Positions 31,801-45,125 of a stretch of 64,000 nucleotides of DNA are shown here, piece after piece. A program made the position numbers and the translations under genes. Below the pieces are notes generated by a model that did not search any database, was not told the origin of the DNA, and was given only the letters and a program-made list of their open reading frames with translations. The DNA is taken from assembly GCA_028641055.1 (NCBI GenBank), contig CM054059.1:45334477-45398476 (forward strand). Direction: 5' to 3'. Each line of letters starts with the position of its first letter. The first letter of the stretch is position 1. Source of the DNA: Alopecurus myosuroides (taxonomy: Eukaryota; Streptophyta; Magnoliopsida; Poales; Poaceae).

Positions 31801-34532
31801 TGGTAGGGAATTTGTATCCCTAACCAAAATGAAATGGGACCAGTGGGTGTTCTACTAATATATCAAAGCATTAAGAGGTCACAATGCCTCTGGTCTCACT
31901 TGATAAAAAATAATAATCTACCCAAACAATCATCACACCACTACTCATACTAGTGAAAACAACAAAGTGAAACAACAACAAATGCTACACATGATTTCCT
32001 ATAAATTAAGTGCAAGATAACAGATATGATAACATCACAATATCAGTACAAAAATGGTAGTGGACTCAACATAACCACATCAAAAACTTAGGCACTAAAC
32101 ATAACAAGACTAGCTCACAAGATCTATTCAATAAAAATACTAGAAAACAATAACAGGCTATTTCTATCTCTATTTGATTTCCAATCATGCCCACACTTCC
32201 TAATGTATTAGTATTGCAAGAAAACACCTAATAACAGAGGGAAACTCATCTACATATGCTAGGAAACAAGTTTCCAACAAACAAACATTTATTCATGAAC
32301 AAGCACACAAGATTTAATAAAAACAAAAAGGTGTTTACCGAGAAATGCACACCAAAAATAATCTAGAGCTCTGAAAATTAATCCAAGAAAGTATTACATA
32401 GATCTAAACATACACAAACTCATACAATTGGATACACATCAAAAATCAATTTTAAACTCCCTCTAAAAATCCTAGAAATGTCTACTGGCCTTTTAATAAA
32501 ATGGATGTCATTTCCACATGGTAACTCTCCTTGATGAAAGGTCAAGCTCTAATGATAGACCTACTCAAGGTCTACTAAAAAATTGATTTGACCATTTTGG
32601 ATACACACACAAAAGGTTATGCTCCAACTAGTCTAACAGACACTCTCTGGCATGAATGCAAACTTAGATCTACCACTTAGAGATGGTTAAGAAAACACTA
32701 ATCTACTGCCACGAATTTTGGTGGAATTTATTTTCCATAAAACCTTATTTTCACAGACCAAAAATCAAACATTAGGTTTTTGTTAAAAATCAAAAGGAAA
32801 AAAAGGCAGCGGGAAACGGTGCGTTCAACGTGCGCCGTTGATATCGCGATCGACGGGCCACAACTTTTCTTCCTCCTCCCTACCCTCTCTCTCTCATCCG
32901 ATACGACGGGGAAATGGGCAACGGCGTGGGCTCACCGTGGGGCGACGGAAAGGGGCGGTGCAGCGTAAGGGAAGGTGCTGGCACTCGGGATGGTGGAGGG
33001 GCGCGGAGAATGGCGGTTGGCGCGGCTTCAAACGGTGGCACAGGACGGTGCGGCCGCGAAGGAGAGGTTGATGACGGCGGTGCACCTGCACGGATACAAG
33101 CACGGGCTAGTGTCAGGGACGTTTTCGCGGCTACGGTGAACACGGTGGGGGCAAAAAGAAGCAGTGGGAGAGCTCAGAGCGAGTTGCACCACCTCGGAAG
33201 GGCTACGGTGGTCGGAGGCGGGATTTCAGCTCGGGCGTTCACATGAGGTTTCCGGGGGCGACATAGCTGCTCGAGGTGATGGTGGGGGAGGTGTGGAGCA
33301 TAGTGGCGCAGTGAGGGCGTGGGTGGTGACTTATAGGCACGGCATCAAGGCGGTGGACATGGGGGTGCTCTCGGGCATGTCTTAACCGGCACGGGGGCGT
33401 GCTCTAATGCATGTCTGCGGCGTGCCAAGGTATGGGGTGGTGTCAGGGAGGCTAAGGGTGGTCGGGGGCGTGTCATAGAGGCGAGGAAGAGCACAACTAC
33501 GGCGTGGCATGGCCAAAGTGGCCATGCATAGTGCGGCAGGCCCTGTGCACCTCTCTTCTCTGTCCCCCTCTTTTCTCTCTCGAAAATATCCCTCACTAGA
33601 CCTTCTAGAAGTCAACCCAAGGCATCCTATGTTAGTCCAAGTATAAGGGTTTAAGTTTGGAAAGTTTTCCCTTCCAAGTTTTCAAGAAAACCAAAAGGAA
33701 ACAACAATCAAACTTTTGTAAAAATATTGTTTCTGAAAATTCACAAAATTCAGTTAACAGGGACTTAGAGAAATTTTCTAAGTGCTGAAAATAGTTAGAA
33801 TGGGCAAAACATTCAGATTGTTTTCAGAGCTCAAATGAAATCAAAATTTTGTTTTCAAAGTTGGAGATTGTTAACCATTATTTGAACTTTGTGAACATCT
33901 TTTGAAAACAAAATTGGGACAGTTGAAGGCTATGAAAACAAAGTGGAAAAGGGGGCACTTTCTGTTTTTCTCTGTTTTCTAAAAATTCCTTTTTCTGTCT
34001 TATTTTTCGTCCACAAAAACAACATGCAAAATATTGTTTTCTTATTCCAAAATCCAAACCAAGCTTATGGATTTATAGTCCATATATCAAAGAACAAATA
34101 CAAGTCAAGAAAACACAAAATGGAATATCATAGCCTATTGAAGTCAAGTGTGGAAAATAGGTCCTTGGCTATATTCTCAGGGAAAAGTTTTAATAGAAAA
34201 CTTAAATGAAAACTTCCATAAATCATTTTGTATTTTTGTTTTCTTGGATCCAACAAAGTTAAAAGTTTAAATCAAGATGCAAACAAGCATGATCCAAGTC
34301 TTGAAATAAAAACCACTCAAGTCACATTAGGGAAAACATCAGAGAAAACATAAAAGTGTTTTCAGGGGAATTTGTATTGATTTTAAAAAGAAACAAAACT
34401 TGCATTGCATATATGACTATTGTCACATACACATGTTGGTCCAAACAAACAAGTTGTTGTTAAAAAAATTGTTGGCCCTCATTTTTGTCTCCTAGAACTA
34501 CAGTACAAGGTTCCAAAAACTGGAGTGTGACA
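28880..34532 (-). mobile_element. Degraded LTR-retrotransposon relic, reverse orientation
   Basis: Low-confidence block of retroelement-derived sequence. On the minus strand it begins TGTCACACTCCAGTTTTTGG at 34532, an LTR-type start. It includes Gypsy-like leader sequence around 29050-29150, a long G-poor tract (30420-32480) and a GC-rich island (32810-33600). No reverse transcriptase or integrase motifs were recognised, so it is a relic or a large non-autonomous derivative. Confidence 0.35.
30420..32480. repeat. A/C-rich, G-poor strand-asymmetric tract
   Basis: About 2 kb in which the plus strand is dominated by A and C with very few G, without short-period tandem structure. No gene is visible. 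Similar skew occurs in untranslated regions of some large plant retrotransposons. Confidence 0.6.
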
Positions 34533-34559
34533 ATCTCTCTCCAACTCTCCCTCTACTTC

Positions 34560-35030
34560 CCATGTGTTGGGATCTCTTTGGATCAATGTGAACCTGTGGT
34601 GCCTAGTCTTGGACGGTGAAGTGCTGCAGCACTTTGACGGGCGTATGTGTGCGAGCCCTCAGAGGGATAACACGTGATGCCCTCACTATATTGGATCCAG
34701 AAGGTGGGATACCGGGAATCGTCAACAGTCCCACCTCTAGCCTTAACCTGAGGAAAGTAACCCTCCCATCAAAATTACAACATTAACGGCCAGCTTGTTA
34801 ACAAGAAAATTCCACTGCTCAATGGTTAGATTTTTATCCAAGATTTCCAAACATAGTTAAATGAAAGATAAGGAACCTAGCTTACAATTGAAAATGTTGA
34901 CAATTCCGCACCGCTAATGACACGACTGCTCTAGCACAAAAACTTCACTCTTGTGATAGTTTATTTTGTGACCTCACATATTATCGAACCAGAGCGTGTC
35001 ATTTGCCTATTGAAGGTGTGTGATTCTCCC
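34560..35030 (-). pseudogene. LINE reverse-transcriptase fragment (post-RT part)
   Basis: Homologous to 49255-49470, for example the shared stretches around CAATGGTTAG, AGGAACCTAGCTT and AGTTTATTTTG. On the minus strand it encodes broken pieces resembling the LINE segment after the catalytic RT core (NIFNCKLGS, then INKLA-like). Several stops and frameshifts interrupt it. Confidence 0.5.
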
Positions 35031-37190
35031 TGGAATAATAGAAGGTGCGCCCCAAAATTCACATAGGAGAAATCAAGTATGCCAAGCATGAAGTCACTCA
35101 GCAAATTAATGTAGCACCCCAAGCTTGCACAACAGCCAAAACTTTGTAAAGAAGAACACCGGGAAGTCATTATGACACGATATAGTGTTGGATTTCATCT
35201 CACTCACAATTGCAAATAAAGGGACTCATTTTCCTCCTCCGAGACGCGGTCACGAACCGAATGCCTTGTCAACCCTACAATTTCATAATCCTCAACACCG
35301 TCATGGGCTAGATAAATATTGATAGGCGACACATAATGTGTCAACGTACCTTCCTCGACTTCCAATGACGCTGACGATGGCAAGGACACTGAGGAACCAG
35401 ACCCAAGAGGAGGAAGGCCCAAGCGGAAGACACGGCCCCCAATTGGTTGGCAGCTGGCAATTGGGTCACCAACACACGAGGCACGAGGGCCATTTAGCGA
35501 GGCACCGTCTTCTAGAATCGTTCATCTGGTAACGGAAGAAGGAACCGGTTGATGTCGTGTTGTACGGGCTCAGGAGAGGAGGGGGGAACGAGCCAAATCC
35601 CACTGTTTTTCCAATTTGAGCACACAAATTCTTCCGATCGTAGCTAGGTGTTTACATAATCATTGTCTTGATTTTTACATTTAGGATATCAGTTGTGCCC
35701 GTGTATCACGGAATATGACATGTGTTGTGAACATAATTTCAGTTATTATTTTAAAGATACTACAAAAACTAAAGTTATTATTTCAAAGAGATAATTAGGT
35801 GCGGCATGGTGCTATTCCATACTAGGTGCAGTCAAGCGTTACTACTAGTCGATTACCTACAACGAAGGTAAGTTCTACTCAAGCCATCTAGAGTATCAAG
35901 CTACACTTCTAGTCATGTGATTAGACTACCCACAAAAATTCCTTTTAAGGGTGATCCATGGACTAGCACAATAAGACATGTGTTCTTGCATCTTTAAATG
36001 TGGGAACGCTATAATAGTTCGACCATGTGAAATTGGAAATACAACTTAATATAATGCAGGTGAGTTTTTTTTAGAAATTACACCTTTAGGATTTCCTTCT
36101 AGCCAACTATTGAAGCAAATACCTTTCTCATTGGCACCTCCAGTAAAAACATGAGAGTTTTACGATATTTCAGACAATTTAATGGAACCGATCATCTTCA
36201 TATAATGTAGTTTAGTCGTTTTCTAAAAGGAAGCATCACCCCTGGCTTCTTGATTCCCTCAACACCTATGGGTATATGAGGAGAAATTCAGATATTGCAC
36301 GCTTGGGCTACATACTGAATTTGTAAAGGCAACGACACCATGAACTAGCCCATCCTTAATCAGATTATTCACTTGCAACCCACCAGCATAGGCAGATTAT
36401 AAAGGCATACTGAACCCAAATACTGCAGCGGCATGTAATAGATAGAACTATAGAATCATGAAGACGTATGCACCGTAGCATAAAACAGCTGATGCGCTAA
36501 AGCTGGGCACAACAAGGGAAAAATGATACAAAATATTGGTGTAGCTGAACAAGCAAATGAGAGCAAGAAGACAAACGAGAAAACAAATTTAGGAACTTGT
36601 GAAGGCATTAGCTTCATACATATAAATAATATTATCTTATCATGCATATGAAGGCACATATAGCCTATCACAAATACGAATGCAAAAATACCATTTTCAC
36701 ACTCCCTTGAGTCCTAGTCAAATTTAACGAGATCATATAAACAATAAATATATAAAAATAATATATGCAGAGGAAGAAAGTCTACCACATTATTTTGACA
36801 AATAGTGAGACGTCTGCATGATAGGGAGGCAATAAAACAGATTAATGCATGATGTGCATTGAACAAATAAAGTACATCCAAATCAGACAACACAACTTAA
36901 CTTTATAACTAACGCGCATCTATCTTAGGAAAATCTCAAATTTTAGAAAGCCATTTCATATCAAGTACTCGTGGAGAAATGCAAGAGAAAAAGTAGTTCC
37001 CGTATTGAACACAAGTTAAGCCCACCTATGATAATCCATAAGAAACATTATATGTAACAACAAAGAGGTTTTGTTGATGGGAGTCTGGCCTGCATAAAGG
37101 CTATAACACTTGCAACCCCTAATCGACAAGGCTACCAAAACTTTAGGTTGCTAGTTACCTACATGAGCCAGCGCCCGTAGAAGGTGTAAA
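35031..37190. other. AT-rich intergenic, no gene seen
   Basis: No supported coding region or intact element. A weak Helitron-like hairpin (CCGTG...CACGG) near 35698-35712 is too decayed to call. Confidence 0.5.
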
Positions 37191-37195
37191 GTTAA

Positions 37196-38783
37196 TGAAG
37201 GGAATATGCCCAAGAGGAAATAATAAAGTGGTTATTATCATATTCCTTGTTTATGATAAATGTTTACTTCTGATGCTAGAATTGTATTAACTAGAAACGT
37301 TGATATATGTGTGTTTAAGAGACAAACAATGGTTCCTAGTAACGTCTCTCGTTTAACTAGCTTGTTGATTAACTGATGATCAAGGTTTCCTGATCATGAA
37401 CATTGGATGTTGTTAATAACGGGGTCATGTCATTGGTAGAATGATGTGATAAACATAGACCCAAAGTGAATATATCAATGCGATCAAGTCATTAAGTTAC
37501 ATTGTTATATCACACATACGAAGTAACTCTAATCTTAGACCATGAGATCATGTCAATCACTAACACCAAAAGAGTGCTTTGATGTCATCAAACGTTACAC
37601 CGTAATAGGGTGACTATAAAGTTTCATGGATCAAGAGTAAGATTTGTCCATCCAAATGACGGAGAGATATACTTTGGGACCTCTCGATGATATCAAATCA
37701 ACACCACTTGCAAGCATGTGACTAGGTCACAAGGATGTCATATCATGGAAAGAGTAAAAGTGTACTTGTCGGTAAAGATATTGAACTAGGTATGGTTGAT
37801 ACCAATGGTCAGGTCTCGGACAAGTAAAATATCGCGAGAAAAAGGGAATCAGTTACGACATTTATGGTTCGCACGATCACTAGATTCATCGTTGAATGTG
37901 CATGAGTCAATACGGATCTCCAGGTCCCGTTGTTGACTGTTGATCAGAGAGGTGTCTGGATTATGTCTACATTATTCATGAACCGTAGGGTGACACACTT
38001 AAGGTTCGATGACGCGATTGAGTGGATACGGAATATCGGAGAAAAGTTTGGACAACACCGGAATTGTTTCAGGGAATATTGAGATAATCATCGCAATTGT
38101 TTCGTCGAATATTGAAATAGTTCAAGGTGGTACATGTTAATGTTTGATTAACAAATAGTTCATGGGGATAAGTGTTAATATTTGTTAATAGTATTAACAA
38201 TATTAAAATAAAGAAATAAATAGTTTTATTTATTTATTAAAGAAAACCCTTGGATACTTGAGTGGGAATTGATGAGAGAATGAGTGGGTTGAGTGGAGAC
38301 TCCACCCACATGATGCCTCCCCCTCCTATATAAAGAGTGGTTGGACCTCCCTCTCCCCACACAATTTGGTGTGATATCTCTCTCCCTCCTCCCGCTGCTC
38401 CACCTCTTGGTCATCCGCTTGGCGAAGCCATGGCCGTCTAATTTCTCCACCACACCATGCCGTCGTCTTGTTGGAGTTTATGTGGATCCTATACTCCCGC
38501 TGCCCCGCTGGATCGAGGGAACAAAGGTCGTCACCGAGTTGTACGTATGACTGGGTGCAGAAGCGCTGCCAGATTGCAGCGCTCTTCTTTGCGATCTTGA
38601 GATTGATGTTAGTTCGACTATATCAACAATGAGATTCGATCTCGTAACGCTTTGTGTCTTCGAGGGTATGTTTTCCTTAAGACTCTCTTTCTCCCCGTTT
38701 CTTACATATCCTATATTAGATCTTGTCCCTTCGGGTGTCTATCGCGTAGGAAAATTTTGGTTTTCTATGCAACATACCATTCA
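37196..38783 (+). repeat. Copia 5' LTR (1588 bp)
   Basis: Starts TG and ends CA directly before the primer-binding site. TATA box TATATAAAG at 38327-38335. Confidence 0.93.
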
Positions 38784-38784
38784 G

Positions 38785-38796
38785 TGGTATCAGACC
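38785..38796 (+). other. Copia primer-binding site
   Basis: TGGTATCAGACC, one base after the LTR. It matches the initiator-methionine tRNA site used by WIS/BARE elements (TGGTATCAGAGC) with a late mismatch. Confidence 0.9.
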
Positions 38797-41110
38797 CGGA
38801 TCTATGCGTAGATGATTTGTACGGGTAGAACACATAGGTGTATGTGGGTGTTGATGATCATATTATTGCCTCCTTGAGTATTTATGATCTTAGTGTCATA
38901 GTAGGATGAAGCTGCCCTTGACAAACTTAACGTGTACTTTGTACGCAAGACTTGTCCCACTTGTGGTTGAGTGGTGTGCGTTTCTTCTACTATAGTTAAG
39001 ATCTAATCTACGAAGTGTTGTTAAAAATATTTTTATCAACATTGTGGTTCATGTTCGTAGGTATGAACAGTTCTATCCTCAAAATCCCTAAGCCATGTAA
39101 AATATGCAAAAAATAAATTAGAGACGTCTAACTTGTTTTTGCACGGCATGTGATGTGATATGGTCAATGTTACAAATTTGATGTATGATATGATCTCTTT
39201 TGTAAATTGTTGAAATACCGGCAGGAGCCATATTGTTGTCTTATTATTTATGGCATGTGTGTTGTATATCATATTCATGTGATGTGTTGTAATTTTGATG
39301 GAGTGTTGTAATTTTGATGGACAATCAAGATGGAGGTGCCACGCTGGTGGAATGATGGAGATCATACCGTGATGCACAAGATGGAGATCCAGTGCAAGAA
39401 GGACCATATCGTATAACATTATCCATGCATGTGATGTTCATCCTTTTATGTATCTTGTTTTACTTAGATCGCGACGGTAGTATTATAAGATGATTCCTCT
39501 CACTTAATATCGAGATAATGATGTGTTCTTCATTAGTATGCACTGTTAAGAAAGTTCGTCGTTTCGAGACACCACGTGATGATTAGGTGTGACAGACTCA
39601 AGTTCGCATACAACAGGTGCTGACGATCCTAGCATGTACAGACATGGTCTTGGAACACACGCAATACTGCGGTCCTACTTGGCGAGCCTAGCATGTATAG
39701 ACATGGCCTCGGAACACATAACCGAAAGGTAAAGCATGATTCATATCGATGATATGATGAACAAGTCGATGTTCACCTTTGCAGCAACATCATCTCACGT
39801 GATGATAGGTTTTGGTGTGGTGAATTGTGTTTGTGTAATCACTAAAACGACTAGAGGGATGTTGTTATTGAGTGGGAGTTCACGTAGTAATTTTAAATTA
39901 ACTTGAACTTATTTTATCATGAACAACGAATCAAAGTGAATTTGCATAAATTGTAGTATTCATTGGCATCCACAAACTATCTTACACTTAGATTGTTAAT
40001 TGAGATATAACTGTTATGATCTGGTAAAACCATTTGGGATTGGTACCGTATTAGTGAAATTTAAAAATTGAGTCCTATTGTAGATTTTTGGTATTACCTA
40101 CCTAGCTCCATATGATTAATGATTGATTGATCTAGAGAGCAAATAATTCCTACTTAGAATCCAGAGTCATGGTTGCTTCTGTATTACTTTATCTTCAAAA
40201 GAATGTTTTGTTGATCAAGGTGATTTAGGAACTGAAAAGAATTGTTTTCAGAAACAATCAAGTGAAAGATATATTGATATATAGAAACTTATTTGTGGAA
40301 ATATGACTGGGTATAATTTAGGGTGACAATGTATGCTTATATTATTTGAATATATGGAATGATTGAAGACGCTAAGCGTTTGAATCTTCCAAGAAATTGG
40401 GCGCTAATATTATCTTCTAAATTCCTTCCTTCGAGCTACAGTAGCTTCATCACAAAATTGTATGATGGTATGGATTTAAAGTATGGGTAAAATAGTTTAC
40501 CTTGCTTGAGGATTGCTAAGAGTGAAATCCGGAAGAATGCTATTAATATGGTGATATTAGTAGAACAATCAAACTCAAAGTATGACTCAATGGGTGATAT
40601 ATGACTAACACGCCAAGAAAAATGTGCTAGTATGACTAGCATTGTTTGATGTTGAATGATTCTTCTATAAAGAAAAGAGAATATTGAAAATAGAATTACA
40701 AAAACGTATATGGCAGAAAAGAAGATAAGTGAAAAAAGTCCAGCTCAGGTGTATATGGTTCATATACAAGTTATAGATGTATTACTAGTTAACAAAGTAT
40801 TTTTTTGGTTTTGATACTAGGTTGGTTGGTATGAGTTGTAATACAAAGCAACGCAATGCTAGAAATACAAGGGACTAAAAGGGACTAGTTGTAGATGTGG
40901 GATCGATCATGACAAGAACATAAATAAATTGTTATTGTGTTCGCTGTCGTATCGAGCCAAACATTCAAGATTTATTTTAGGAACTTAATAAGTTGTTACT
41001 TTGTTCCGGTCTTCTGTGAGAACAAATGATATTGTTCAAACTATGACCATATTCTATAATTGATGGATGAGTTAATATAAATCTTGTTGGTAAAGTAAAA
41101 CATCTAAAAC
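38797..41110 (+). pseudogene. gag: Copia leader and decayed gag region
   Basis: The leader resembles WIS-type sequence (GTAGAACACATAGG, CCTTGACAAACTTAACG). A gag-like start lies near 39318 (ATGGACAATCAAGATGG). No frame remains open over the expected gag length; frameshifts and stops are frequent. Confidence 0.55.
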
Positions 41111-41114
41111 TAAA

Positions 41115-41539
41115 TGCTAAAAGTTGAAAGACATAAAAGAATTTCACTTAAATTGTGACACCACCATTTTATTTCATATCGGAAAGGAAAGCATGAAGGA
41201 ACTCCATGTTAATAGACTTCTGGAGTCATTTTGTTTTGAATAAATTGACGCTTGTGAGACCTCTTCTAAAAGATGACTAAAATTACGTTCATAGGCCAAA
41301 GTAGAATGAACTACTAATTTAGTGGAGATTATACATATTGATGTATATAGTACATTATGTGTAGTCGTGTGTGGTGGATTAATATTTCCTTCATAAAATA
41401 CCGTCAATGATTTGAGTAGATATATAAGTATATGTAATTAAAGAGAACGAAGTTTGACATTTTTGAATTGTTTCGAACTATTGTTAGTATGAAGTAAAAA
41501 TCATCGTAACAAGATAATCAAGTATTTACGATGGGATCA
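41115..41539 (+). pseudogene. pol: Copia GAG-pre-integrase and integrase, 5' part
   Basis: Broken frames encode INKLHKEGLLESFCF-like and CETCLL-like pieces (the zinc-binding pre-integrase region), then IHTDVY-like and VNDLSRY-like blocks of the integrase core. The frame reaches the Helitron junction in the stretch YLRWDH. Confidence 0.7.
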
Positions 41540-42069
41540 TCTAAACTATATTAAAGCTCACTTGGTCGTGATTGTCGTACGTCGTCGTTCGTCTCCTCCC
41601 CTCACGCATGAAAAATTACATTTGCCTCCCGAAACTGCCCATTCCCACGATCATACCCGAAAGTATCAGTCCCTTATACTCCTCATATCCCGCACGAACA
41701 AAAGTGAAAATGAAAACTCGGAAAATAACAACTTCCGCGATCCACACGATTCCCATACGTACGCCGCCTCACCATGGGCATCCACGCACCACCGCCGAAT
41801 CTACCCTACCAAATCGCCGGTATCCTTCTCGCCCGCAAGCGAGGCGATCGGACATGTACCCCCCACCGCCTACTGCAGCCTCATCAACCATAGCGGTGGC
41901 AGGTCTCAGCACCTTACATCTCGTTCTACCATGGACGGAGATATGCGTCCTGCTTCCCCATCCCTGCATCGAGCTCACCTACCACACCAGATCCCAACTC
42001 ATGCCTTGAGCTCGTCGGCTTTGCCTTTCAATCCTCTGCCGGGGCCTGCTGCGCTCGCACAATTGCGAC

Positions 42070-42200
42070 ACGAGGCGAGGACATCAAGGCGGCGCTAGAG
42101 GAGAGGGACAGTCCATCGATGTAGTCCCTATCGACGAGGCGAGGCTAGGGCGGCGCTAGAGGGGAGCGACAGTCCATCGGTGTCGTCCTTGTCGATGAGG
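42070..42200 (+). repeat. ~65-bp tandem duplication inside the Helitron
   Basis: Two diverged copies sharing GGCGGCGCTAGAGG, CGACAGTCCATCG and GACGAGGCGAGG-like text, repeated in direct orientation. Confidence 0.75.
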
Positions 42201-42329
42201 CGAGGCCAGCGAACCTCCCGACGCCTACGATTCGCCGCCAAGCGAATGAGATTCGGCCCGCCCTTGTCAATCTCTGTTAAGGCGCGGCCAAAAGATAACA
42301 TCTTGCGCACAAGGATTCCGACGCCACCA

Positions 42330-42612
42330 TCTAGGATGCGATAACCAAGTCAGTCCTCCTACGCTAATCTCCTCTTCATTCACCTCCTTCTCAATCCCAT
42401 AATCCAATGATGTTCTGCTCTGATTGATCATGCACATAAACAAGAGGAGAAGGGCCGCCCAGACCCAGCCAGGGCCCTCGCAGGAAGCCCTCAAAGCCTG
42501 CGCCATCAGGCTCCCCAAGCACAAGCGCTTGTAGTAGGAGCAGCGCAACATGCTCTACTACATCGACCAGTTCGGCTTCGCCGCTGACAGTCTCAAGGAC
42601 ACACAACAGACT
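42330..42612 (+). pseudogene. Captured VPS60/CHMP5-like gene fragment
   Basis: VPS60 (CHMP5) is an ESCRT-III-related protein acting at multivesicular endosomes. The exon ending at 42612 encodes TQPGPSQEALKA, then LPKHKRL, two adjacent TAG stops (42532-42537), EQRNMLYY, QFGFAADSLKDTQQT. This follows the plant VPS60 order (RTRPGPAQEA, KHKRMYE, QRNMLYNQ, FAADGLKDAQQT) with an internal deletion after MLY. The exon ends at a GT donor (42613-42614), as expected for the host gene, so genomic DNA including intron was captured. A weaker piece at 42330-42350 may be the end of exon 1. It is non-functional because of the stops and the deletion. Confidence 0.8.
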
Positions 42613-42859
42613 GTATTTGTATGTCGGTACCTGTACCTTTGTATCTTCTGAACTTCTATCCTTTAAAGTTTGTAGAATGCCAAATGGTGAGAGCCGCCTG
42701 CTAATTTCCGCCAACAAGGCTGCTAATTACTTCATCCACCTGCCATCGATATATGTTGTGCTTCTGCTCATTTTAGTTCTGTTCGCGCCAGATCCAAAAC
42801 TACAAGGCCTGGATGTATCTCACACGGTCACACCTACTGATACATGGCAACATGAAGAA

Positions 42860-45098
42860 AAATAATGCTAGAATGTAATGGGCATACAAGGTTGCTGGAG
42901 ATCAGGTTATATAGATTGTTAGGTCTGCACTTGCGACTTCCTAATCCTACGTACGAACGTAGCAAGAGATTTTAGAAAGGAAAACGCTCCGTACCCCCCG
43001 TAGGAGGACGCGTCCGCGCGTCCTCCTCGCTCTCGCAACGACACGCGTCCCCACGCGGGGAGAGAGCGAAGTGGTGATGGCCCCACCACGACGTGAGACG
43101 CGCCTTATCTCTTCATCTTCGCTTTTCGTCCACTCATTCGATCCCCCGGTCTGTTCTCTTTCCCTTTTCTTGTTCATCTCGCCGGCACTGGAAATAGATC
43201 ATCCACCACCATAGCCATGGCCTCGTGAGGGAGCGTTGGGGCGATGCTACAGGCGCTGTGAGGAGCCCTAGGTGTTGTTCCTGGCGGTGGTGTGAGGAGC
43301 ACCAGCACTGCTTCTGCAAGGGGCGGACGGGACATGCGCCGTGGAGCCGGACCTGTCGAGACCAGGCACTGCCAGCGCTCAACGACGATGCTAACTACGG
43401 GGGGAAGCGAGTTGCTTCCATGTATCGGCGGCGCGCCGTAGTGCTGCCAGATCTCTAGGGGGCGTTGCTGCCCATGGGGGATGGCGGTGCTACCGCCCGT
43501 CAGCGGCAGCAGCGGTGCTGCCATGAGAGGGCAGCTGTGCTCCCATAGGTCTGTAGTGGTGCTGCAGAGCATTTTTTCGCTGATTTGCTTGTGCATTTTT
43601 TCTTTTTAGTGTGCAATTTTTTCGAAGTTTTGTAGAATCGTTTTTCTTATATTGATGCAAATTCGAGGATCTGTTGTAGCAAATTTATTTGTTTGATACA
43701 TTATTCTTTTTCGAATATTGTGCAAATTTTTGTAACTTCTGCAGTAATTCTTTTGAAGATTAATAGCACATTTCTTTTCTCTTTTGATGCAAATTCACGG
43801 GTCTGTTTGTAGCAATTTTCTATTTTCTTTGTGCAATTTTTTTTACGTTTTGTAGCATTTTTTTACATTTTAGACGCAAATACGTAGAGCAATAACAGCA
43901 ATTTTGCGTTGCTACCCCGGCGGCGTGCAGCGTAGCTACCAACGGCGTGCGGCGATGTTCCCGATGGTAGACACATATGCTCCCCAAGGCGCCCTATGTT
44001 GCTACCGACGTTAGTCGGCGAAGTTGCGGCGGCGCTTCTCCGGCGATCTTCTCCGGTGATGGGATGAGCGTTGTGTGCGAGGATGAGCAACCGGGATGAG
44101 GAGCGAGGGCACAGAGATGACGCGTTTGGACTTTTGTTTTTTCTGTTCGGTGTGCATGTACATGAGTGGCCCCGTGACACGTGTCAAGTGCAGGAGGGGG
44201 AGGAGCGGAAATTCCGATCCTCCGGAGGACGCTCAGCACTCACCTTTTAAAAACTACGTGGATGTTTAAAGTTCAAACCCACCTATATTATTAAGTACTG
44301 AAATCACCACCATCTTTAAGCCACAGAAAGAAGGATTTCTTGAAAAGAAAAGTTACCAAGTCGCATTATTTTGATCTGCGATGAAATTGTTAGAAACAAT
44401 GATTAATTTATGCCATTTTATCATGTGTCTGGAAGTTCTAACATGTTGTGAAATTTCTACATAATATTTGCTTCTCTTTTTATCATAAAAAAAATTGGAA
44501 CATGCTTACACAGTTTGAAGTCATATTTCCAAGATCGGTACAAAACATAAAAAAATGTTCATGTCAACGTTTAGAAGCCATATCTTTATGTAGTCGTAAT
44601 TATTAAAATTTATATACCTAAATATATTTTCAAAATGTAAAGATACACTTTGTTAATCATCTCAATGTTCAATGGTCGTTCATTTTCCTATCCATCTACC
44701 TTTAAAAAATCCTGCCACTAAGATAGAACCAGGGGAAATGTTGTTTTAAGAGACTAAACATATGCCATGTTTTTCGGAACGAAACATGAGGGAATATGTA
44801 AACTCGCGGAAAACTCAATAATTTTTACGCAACCAAAAATTGCGACCTATGTGAACATATTGTAAGCGTGTCAAGGGTGGATATTAGTTTTCTTAGGGAT
44901 AGGGCGATCTTAGTTAATGAGAGATGAGTAGGTGGGACATTGCTTTCTATGCATGAATTCTAATCATATATTTTATGAAAATACAGTTTTAGGAAAGAAG
45001 GGTCTCAATGTTATTGTCTTATTAAGTGTGGATAATTTCTATACACATGAATTTCCAAAAAGTTCAAATTTACATGCGAGTCCAAGAAATAAATGAAT
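42860..45098. other. Helitron interior, unassigned
   Basis: GC-rich segments (43000-43560, 43900-44240) separated by T-rich sequence with repeated TGCAATTTTTT and TGTAGCA motifs (43590-43870). No recognised gene. The GC-rich pieces could be additional captured promoter or exon DNA. Confidence 0.4.
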
Positions 45099-45125
45099 CG
45101 TGGCAACGCACGGACATTCAACTAG

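Larger units (their letters stand above)
41540..45125 (+). mobile_element. Complete Helitron, 3586 bp, non-autonomous
   Basis: The 5' end TCTAAACTATATTAAAGC (41540) follows host A. The 3' end has a hairpin (CGTG GCAACG CACG, 45099-45112) followed by GACATTCAA and CTAG, then host T (45126). There is no target-site duplication and the insertion is between A and T, as expected for Helitrons. The Copia integrase frame continues across the junction without any base gained or lost. No Rep/helicase gene is present, so transposition would need proteins from another element. It carries a captured VPS60 fragment, GC-rich pieces and a 65-bp tandem duplication (about 42070-42200). Confidence 0.9.

Noticed and set aside
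35690..35715. Helitron-like hairpin CCGTG...CACGG
   Set aside because: Loop too short and neighbouring terminus decayed; cannot be distinguished from chance.
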